This document shows positions 57,913 through 64,000 of a stretch of 64,000 nt of DNA, piece after piece. The notes beneath the pieces are model-generated. The model made no database searches. It had not been told where the DNA came from and was given only the letters and a program-made list of their open reading frames with translations. The position numbers and the translations under genes are program-made. Positions within the stretch are counted from its first letter, which is position 1, and each line of letters opens with the position of its first letter. This stretch comes from Hymenochaete sp. R1 (lineage: Eukaryota > Basidiomycota > Agaricomycetes > Hymenochaetales > Hymenochaetaceae), in the NCBI GenBank assembly GCA_019400425.1, contig JAFREE010000129.1, positions 1 to 64,000 of the forward strand. The letters are read 5' to 3'.

Positions 57913-59389
57913 TCACCGCATGCTTTGATCTGAAAGATGTTGAATCTGTGACTGAACTTGATGCTGAACAAGACTGCGCACGACGCAATCAAAGGCAACC
58001 AGTGCCTGAGCCGCCGAGGGTCGTTTCTCAAACGACGGGTCGAGCATGGGTCTGGTGAATGTAACGAGTTGGGGGATGTCGTATCCGTTGAGCTGCGATG
58101 TTCACATCAATTAGTCTTACTCAATATCCATGCAATCTGGCGATTGAGTATTCGCGTAAAGGAGGGGGAGGGACGTCAGATGAAACGAACCTTGCAAGCT
58201 CGTAGGATGACTACTGCGAGGGCCCATACGTCTACTTTGAACGGATCTGCCTCTAGACCTTGTTCAATTTCAGGTGGGTCTTCCGTGCCGTGCACACCCT
58301 GTATGCGCGGCTCCTCGTAGTTCGCAGTACCCGACGACGACTCGGACGATATCAATTTTAATGTAAACGAGGTTTCACCATTAGGGATAGTGTTGCGCTG
58401 TGGACGAGGAACGGGCGGGTATATACGGCTCGTTTCGAAATCTATGAAGGCATAGTGGCCATGAAAGTCTGTGAGGATGTTGCGCAGGGAGATATCGAGG
58501 TGTACTATCCGGTGCTCGTGCATGAAGGCGAGACCCTGTGTCATTAAATCGATCACAAAGTCGGGATCCATATGGCCCAATACTGCGGTCAGGATGTGTT
58601 TCAAGGGTTGGAGGGCTAGCGTGAGAGAGTGCGCACCTCGATGCATTGCCGGATGGCTCGAAGGAGGTTTACGAGCCCACATGGAACACAAGGATCAATC
58701 AACTGCGAAGACCATTCCTCCTGCACGATGAGAGCTAAGTCATCCTCCGGAACGGAGATCAAATCCAGTATAGCTAAGGTTCAAATGCTTCGATATCAAT
58801 TACCTCCCATCAAGCTATCACATGCAGGTTGACTCACGGATGGTATGGTTTCTTGGGTCGTCACGTAGGGGAGGGGTAGAAAGTAATCGAACGACCTCAT
58901 ACTGGCGACTCCGCAAACAAGCCGCTTTGACAACTACGCGCTTCCCATCTACAATGCGTAGCCCTCGAAAGAGGGTGTCCGGCTATAGATCGGAAGAACG
59001 GCGTGTTCAAAGTCTGACGCGTCAGTTGGCTGATCCAGTTTTTAAAAACTAGCAGTCAATGAATGACGTACCAGGCCAGCGTCCCGGCACAATGCGTTGT
59101 CATTAGCCCGACAAGCTTTTGCGTAGGCTTCCTTCTCGCAGACATTCAGGCACGTATTTCTGTCTTCGTCGCGGAAGGCTCGTTCATAGTATTTGCGGAC
59201 GTCGCAAGCGGTGTCGAGCTGGAATCCATGGCGCCCTAGTACGCTCCGGTAACGTTCCCAGACTGGTGCTATGCGAATGTTGACTTCGTCTTCGTCAGAT
59301 GATGAAGCCGAGGACGACGAAGACGCTGAAGACCACGATGAGGAACAAGACCCCGAGGATGATGAAGCGTGATGGATACGAGGGTTCAT
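57913..59389 (-). CDS. diverged protein kinase, fungal-specific type
   Basis: Start ATG at 59387-59389 (MNPRIHHASSSSGSCSSSWS), then a Ser tract and VWERYRSVLGRHGFQLDTAC. The kinase-like part begins PDTLFRGLRIVDGKRVVVKA (VVVKA carries the probable ATP Lys; no glycine loop), then DDPRNHTI, ILDLISVPEDDLALIVQEEW, LMTQGLAFMHEHRIVHLDIS (HLDIS, catalytic Asp kept), RNILTD, YAFIDFETSRIYPP (DFE in place of DFG), VDVWALAVVILRACK, and the end LNGYDIPQLVTFTRPMLDPS FEKRPSA (stop 57913-57915). The layout matches the diverged kinase-like proteins that are expanded in mushrooms (FunK1-like or related). Several introns. No membrane segment. Confidence 0.78.
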
Positions 59390-60489
59390 ATAGGTAGTGT
59401 CAAGGATAAGAGCCCAGTAAACGCGTGCGCCGAAGAATCAGGAGAAGGCTGGCTTTTGGCATATGAGGCACTAGTGGGCGAAGCAGCTGAATGAAACATC
59501 GACAGAGCTTTTATGATTTCGCTGTCTCCAGGCGCGAAGACCGAATAAACTAATATAGCAAAAGCGATGCACCATCTTGTAGACATGGTTTCGCGACAGA
59601 TAGACATTTCCGGCAAAACAAGCTAGATTCTGAGTACCCAAGGGTGTCGCCGGTACCGGAAACGGGTTCACGACGTGCACGGCGTCCGATGCTCGCACGA
59701 GTCTAAGGACAAAGATGGAAACGGATTCGTGTGATCCTCGACTGTGGCGCCGAAGACTGGCCGGAGATTGGACATAAGTAGGAAGGAGACTCTCACAGTT
59801 TGACAAGGGTCCAGCTTCCCCTGTGCTGGCGGCCATGAACAATGAGAGTGTGTGAGTCGGTGGTACGAAACTGGCCGTGGTTCGACTTTCAGCCCTAATA
59901 GCCTACTACTCGTAGACTAATTTCACCCACGGTGCAATCCGCATTGAGAAATGGCTCCTGAATTTTGAGTGGAATCTGATACCAAATCCGTGGTAAGTGA
60001 TGAGCAGAAGGTGTCTTTTCCGCCATTACCTACGGTGACAAGATATGCGAAAAAGACACGAGGGGAGCTTGATCGAAGGTAGATGTCACACTGAGCTTTG
60101 CCCAGTCCTTCTGATGTCAGGGTTCACCCAATGACCTTCATCATCAATTGTGGAAAGCCCGGGTCCACCGTGAGATGGCTTGAGACTAAATCGACCAGTT
60201 TCATGGGGTTTTTTTTAACCCAGAGGCGACGGCGAGGTCGCCATCATTTCAGCTGCAGCTTGCCAACAGAGCAGCAGTGTGATGGAGTCGAGCTACAGCC
60301 TATGACTGCCTTGGAAGATGATTTCAAGAGACAGGCCTAGGAAGGAGAGGCTTAAGGAGATGAGATTGAGAAATTCAATATTAATGAAAGGAAAAATGGA
60401 GCGTGGGAGACTAGTCACGTGGGTTTTCACGGGTTTTCGTCCCTGGCTGCTAAGCTTAAGCTTCTCCTCCCAACTTTATTTCCAGTACC
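59390..60489. other. intergenic, with a possible small signal-peptide frame
   Basis: A minus-strand frame from ATG 59586 begins MSTRWCIAFAILVYSVFAPG, which reads like a signal peptide, and ends in a TGA that overlaps the kinase ATG (ATATGA). It may be a 5' exon of the kinase gene, a short upstream frame, or chance. The rest of the region holds nothing recognisable. Confidence 0.3.
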
Positions 60490-61806
60490 ATGGCTGTCTC
60501 TTTCTCTCTGAAGAAAGCAAAACCTTTAATTGCATCTAGCGCAGCATCAACACCGTCTTTGAAGAAGCCGAAAGCCTTCGCATCCCTAGACGATGACGAA
60601 CCTATCGACGCCGCGCCAACCGCCTCCGCCTCAACCTCAAAGTCAACAGCAGCAAATCGGACATTAGCAAACCAGACCCTGAAGCTTTCGCGAGCGCAAC
60701 AGAAAGTCGCTGATGAGGCGAAGAAGGTTGATGCATCCGTGTATGAATATGACGAGGTCTGGGAGAATATGCAAGCGGCGAAGGCACGTCAAAAGGAGAT
60801 GAAGGATATAGAGGCTCAGGAGCGCAAGGTATGTTTTTATTCCCTTTCGTATTACCCTACCCATACTAACGATACTATTATGGAGTAGCCAAAATATATA
60901 GCTTCTCTGCTACAGTCCGCATCAGTTCGGAGACTGGACCACTTACGAGCCGAGGAAAAGATGATCCAGCGCGAACGAGAGGCAGAAGGAGATGAGTTCG
61001 CGGACAAGGAGCAGTTCGTCACACAGGCATATAAGGACCAAATGGCGGAAGTGAGAAAAGCGGAGGAAGAAGAGAAGAAAAGAGAAGGTATGCAATAATA
61101 TTTCACTGGTGTGAATGTGCTCTAAACGAACTCTACAGAGGCGGAGAAAGCAAAACGGAAATCCACGGGGATGACTCATTTCTACCGACAATTACTTGAC
61201 CGATCCGAAGAAGAACACAACGCAACGGTTGCAGCTACTCAGCAGCAACATCCTACAGCCTCTTCCTCGAAGCCACGCGGACCAATGGGCCCAGACAATC
61301 TTACTATCACCAAACCTGCAGAGCTCACTTCTTCCGAGGAAAGTCCAGCCCCAGTCACGCAGTCTGACGCAGACAAAATCCGACAAGCCAACCTGGAAGG
61401 AAAGGACGTTGAACTGAACGATGACGGACAGGTCATCGACTCGCGCGAGCTTCTGAGCGCAGGTCTTAACCTCAGTGCGCCGAACACGCGTAAGCTCGGA
61501 CTTTCGAAGCGAAAGTCGTCAGCGGACGGCGACGAGGCTGTTGTTACGCATCGGGCCGTAGGGAGTGCTGCGACACAGCGGGAAATTAACGATCGGCGGC
61601 GGCGTGAAATTCAAGGACAATTAGCGCAGGAGAAGGATAGGACGGTGAGGGAGAGGGAAGAACGGGAAAAGGAAAGGGCTGCGAAGAATGTGGCGAAGAG
61701 GAACACGGAGGAGGACGTGAAGAGTGCGAAGGAGAGGTATTTGGAACGAAAAAGGCGGAGAGTAGAGGAGGCAAACAATCCAAACGTAGTAGACGGTGCT
61801 ACGTGA
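60490..61806 (+). CDS. NSRP1-like nuclear speckle splicing regulator (DUF2040)
   Basis: Start ATG 60490 (MAVSFSLKKAKPLIASSAAS). After an Ala/Ser/Thr-rich stretch, the family core reads VYEYDEVWENMQAAKARQKE and MKDIEAQERKPKYIASLLQS with ASVRRLDHLRAEEKMIQRER, spanning the first intron, then DEFADKEQFVTQAYKDQMAE, and after the second intron STGMTHFYRQLLDRSEEEHN. The C-terminal half is disordered with a basic coiled coil (REREEREKERAAKNVAKRNT, KERYLERKRRRVEEANN). This is the arrangement of NSRP1/CCDC55 family proteins, which act in pre-mRNA splicing in the nucleus. Introns at about 60829-60888 and 61088-61138. Confidence 0.85.
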
Positions 61807-61928
61807 TAGTGTTTTCATTGTCTTACATTGAGTTGAAAATTCTACTGTACAGAGCACAATGTTGTCCAAGTATCATGGTATATCATTAAATCGATCTCCC
61901 ACAATGTACCAATTATCATAGCAAATGC

Positions 61929-62850
61929 TTAATCCCCGTCCTTCCCCATTCCCATCTCACCCTCTTCAAATTGTTTTCGAGCACGTTTGATATCTTCCTG
62001 CATGAACAGTAGTTCTTCCATTCTCCCAAGCTTCTTGGCGTCGCCTGGTCGTGACAGAGCTTTTCTCAAGTCTTCGATCTGAAGACGACCCTTCTTGGCC
62101 GATGAGAGAGCTGTTTGACACTGGAAGATGTTTAAGTCAAATATATGAAAACAAGATATACCACCTAATGCTTACGACATCGACGATGTATTCAGTGAGG
62201 ATTTCCTCCATGACAGCAACAGTATCGTGCGCGACATGTTTGTCGTCGCCGAAGCCATACATCAGCTTTGGTACTAGATTGAAGATGATAAGCATCAGTA
62301 AAATCATGAAGGAAACAACAATTTAAAAGGATATTCACTCACACTCTTTCGAAAACAGTCCTTTCAGCTGTGACTTCTTCCCACTTCGTCCACCAGACCC
62401 AGTACCAGTGCCCGTTCCTGACGTCCCGATACCCGTTGATGCATCCTTCGTCGAAAACGTTATATTCGAATTATACGCCGAGAACGTACTCGTCGTGGGT
62501 GCTGTCGGAACTGGAGCGACCTGAAGCGCCGACGTTGAGGTCGTGGGTGCTGTCGCCGTTGAAGGTGTCACAGATATAGGTGTGCTAACCCTCGTTGTAG
62601 TCTGAGCCCCTTGTTCCTGTTGCTGCTGCTGCTGACCCGTCTGAGTCTGCTGGTTTGATTGTTGCCCCTGTTGCTGTTGCTGCTGCTGTGCTTGTTGCTG
62701 CTGCGCTTGTTGTCGTTGTTGGTGCTGTTGATGAGCTTGGAAGTAGTTGTACCATGCCTGCTGGTAGCTTTGTGCTGCATATTGGTCTTGTGGCGGATAT
62801 ACAGGCGAATAAACACCCGCCTGAGGATTGTAATGCTGGAACCAGGACAT
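61929..62850 (-). CDS. TAF13: TFIID subunit TAF13 with Gln-rich N-terminal extension
   Basis: Start ATG at 62848-62850 (MSWFQHYNPQAGVYSPVYPP). The first exon is an extension of about 170 residues: a long Gln tract, then Thr/Ser/Pro/Ala-rich sequence and a Gly/Thr repeat, ending SGKKSQLKGLFSKE. The next exons carry the histone fold of TAF13: LVPKLMYGFGDDKHVAHDTV, AVMEEILTEYIVDVCQTALS, then SAKKGRLQIEDLRKALSRPG, DAKKLGRMEELLFMQEDIKR, ending EMGMGKDGD (stop 61929-61931). TAF13 pairs with TAF11 in TFIID. The fold itself is conserved; the Gln-rich part is an unusual addition and makes the protein roughly twice the usual length of animal TAF13. Confidence 0.9.
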
Positions 62851-63009
62851 TGTGGTCGTAGTTTACGATTGAGTTGGAAGTAGCCAGCCAGTGAGTGAGG
62901 TGTTTGCAATCGTGTCGATCATCGTCCGCGTAGTTCGGAGAACGACTTCGGAACTCACAGCCCGAGGCTGCAGCGGCAAGCGGATACAGCACTTGCTTTC
63001 CTTCTTTCA
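62851..63009. promoter_or_regulatory. divergent promoter TAF13/MTR3
   Basis: 159 bp between start codons. No core element recognised. Confidence 0.4.
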
Positions 63010-64000
63010 ATGTCATCAACTACGTTCGACAGACGACGAATAAATGGTCCTGACGAAAGCTTCACCCCTGTGTACGAGGATGAAGATGAGGCCAAATCAT
63101 CGACGAGCAAAGGCACACTCTCGCGAAAAGGTAGACAACCATCGGAAATCCGTCCAATCTGTGCGTCCTCTCTTTGTTTTCTGTTTTAAACCGAGAGAGC
63201 ATTGATTAATATTTTCTCAAAAGTTCTAAAAACGGGTCTCATCAGTCAAGCAAACGGGTCTGCTTATATTGAAACGGAGAAGACGAAGATTACTTGCGCA
63301 GTGTACGATTCAAAACTTCTGTTCCTTCCATTCAATAGTAACATATGGAACATACAATCCGCAGCTATGGCCCGCGACAAGCAAAAACCACATCCTACAA
63401 TGAAAAGGGAAAGCTTAATGTCGAAGTAAAATTTGCTCCTTTCTCGTGTACAAAACGAAGGGCGCCTATGCGCGTCAGTGTTCATCTGTTTGTCTCTTCC
63501 TTAGCCCATACGATTGACATGCAACTTCTGCAACAGGACGCCGAAGATCGCTCTGTATCAACCTTAATTCAACAATCTATCCTACCTGCCGTTCGCCTCG
63601 AACTCTTCCCCAAATCTACCATCGACATATTCCTTTTTGTGATTGAAAATGACGGCATCGAGGGGTGCGTTTCATCCGGGACGGTGGCAGCGAGTACAGC
63701 GCTAGCACACGCACATATCGACATGCTTGGCTTGGTTGTGTCATGTTCAGCTGTGCGTCTCGGCTTTTTTTTCGCTTTACAACGTATTTGACGCGCAAAC
63801 TAATCTATATAAAAGGCACTCCTTGACAATAGCATTTGGCTGGATCCAAATACCGAAGAGGCTAAGGCTTCATCGGGATGCGTAACATTCGCATGTGTTC
63901 CTGCGCTGGGCCTTTCGACTAATATCTGGCAAACAGGGAGACTGACTTTAGAGAATGTAGAAAAGGTGAGTCATCTTGGCCGGGGCTTGTGCTCACTAAA
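63010..64000 (+). CDS. MTR3: RNA exosome core subunit MTR3 (partial, runs off the right edge)
   Basis: An RNase PH-like subunit of the exosome ring. Start ATG 63010 (MSSTTFDRRRINGPDESFTP). After an intron near 63160-63220: LKTGLISQANGSAYIETEKT KITCAVY, the signature segment of the MTR3/Rrp41 branch; then GPRQAKTTSYNEKGKLNVEV, KFAPFSCTKRRAPMR, DAEDRSVSTLIQQSILPAVR, ENDGIEGCVSSGTVAASTAL, LDNSIWLDPNTEEAKASSGC and WQTGRLTLENVEK, followed by a donor GTGAGTC near 63967. At least six exons are seen, and the C-terminal end lies outside the window. MTR3 is favoured over Rrp41 by the N-terminal extension and the INxPDE-like start; the catalytic-type residues are not assessed. Confidence 0.82.

Overview
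The window looks like nuclear DNA of a filamentous basidiomycete, most likely an Agaricomycete. Genes are dense and cut by many short introns (mostly about 50-80 nt, GT-AG, several with CTAAY-like branch points). The gene set is fungal: twinfilin, a Ste11/Byr2-type MAPKKK with SAM domain, Aim34, Atx1, and a diverged protein kinase of the kind that is abundant in mushrooms. No tRNA, rRNA or CRISPR was seen. All spliced models were assembled by eye, so exon borders are approximate unless stated.

0-16 kb holds a helical protein of unknown function, CMR1/WDR76 (-) and twinfilin (+) sharing a 76-bp divergent promoter, CDC45 (-), a small SH3/Tudor-like protein, a low-complexity protein, and a conserved unknown protein with a GC-AG intron and an 18-nt microexon. 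16-29 kb holds Aim34, an RRM protein, COA8, NUP133 and a LAT-type amino acid transporter. Between Aim34 and the RRM gene sits a 1.36-kb non-autonomous hAT-like transposon with perfect 16-bp terminal inverted repeats and an 8-bp target-site duplication. It carries a captured, intron-containing piece of a PDK1-type kinase gene.

29-38 kb holds the copper chaperone ATX1, a gene-poor 3-kb stretch, histone H2B, a Gfo/Idh/MocA oxidoreductase and two small unknown genes. 38.7-51.6 kb is different in character: long spacers and at least seven intronless, fast-diverging paralogues of about 300 codons that match no family I recognise. At least two are damaged, and one pair lies in a visible segmental duplication. 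This is the best candidate here for an undescribed system.

52.9-64 kb returns to conserved genes: STE11-type MAPKKK, a diverged kinase, NSRP1-like splicing regulator, TAF13 with a long Gln-rich extension, and the first part of the exosome subunit MTR3, which runs off the right edge. Most genes are unlinked housekeeping functions (replication, DNA damage, nuclear pore, transcription, RNA decay, actin, mitochondria). The paralogue cluster and the transposon are the accessory parts.
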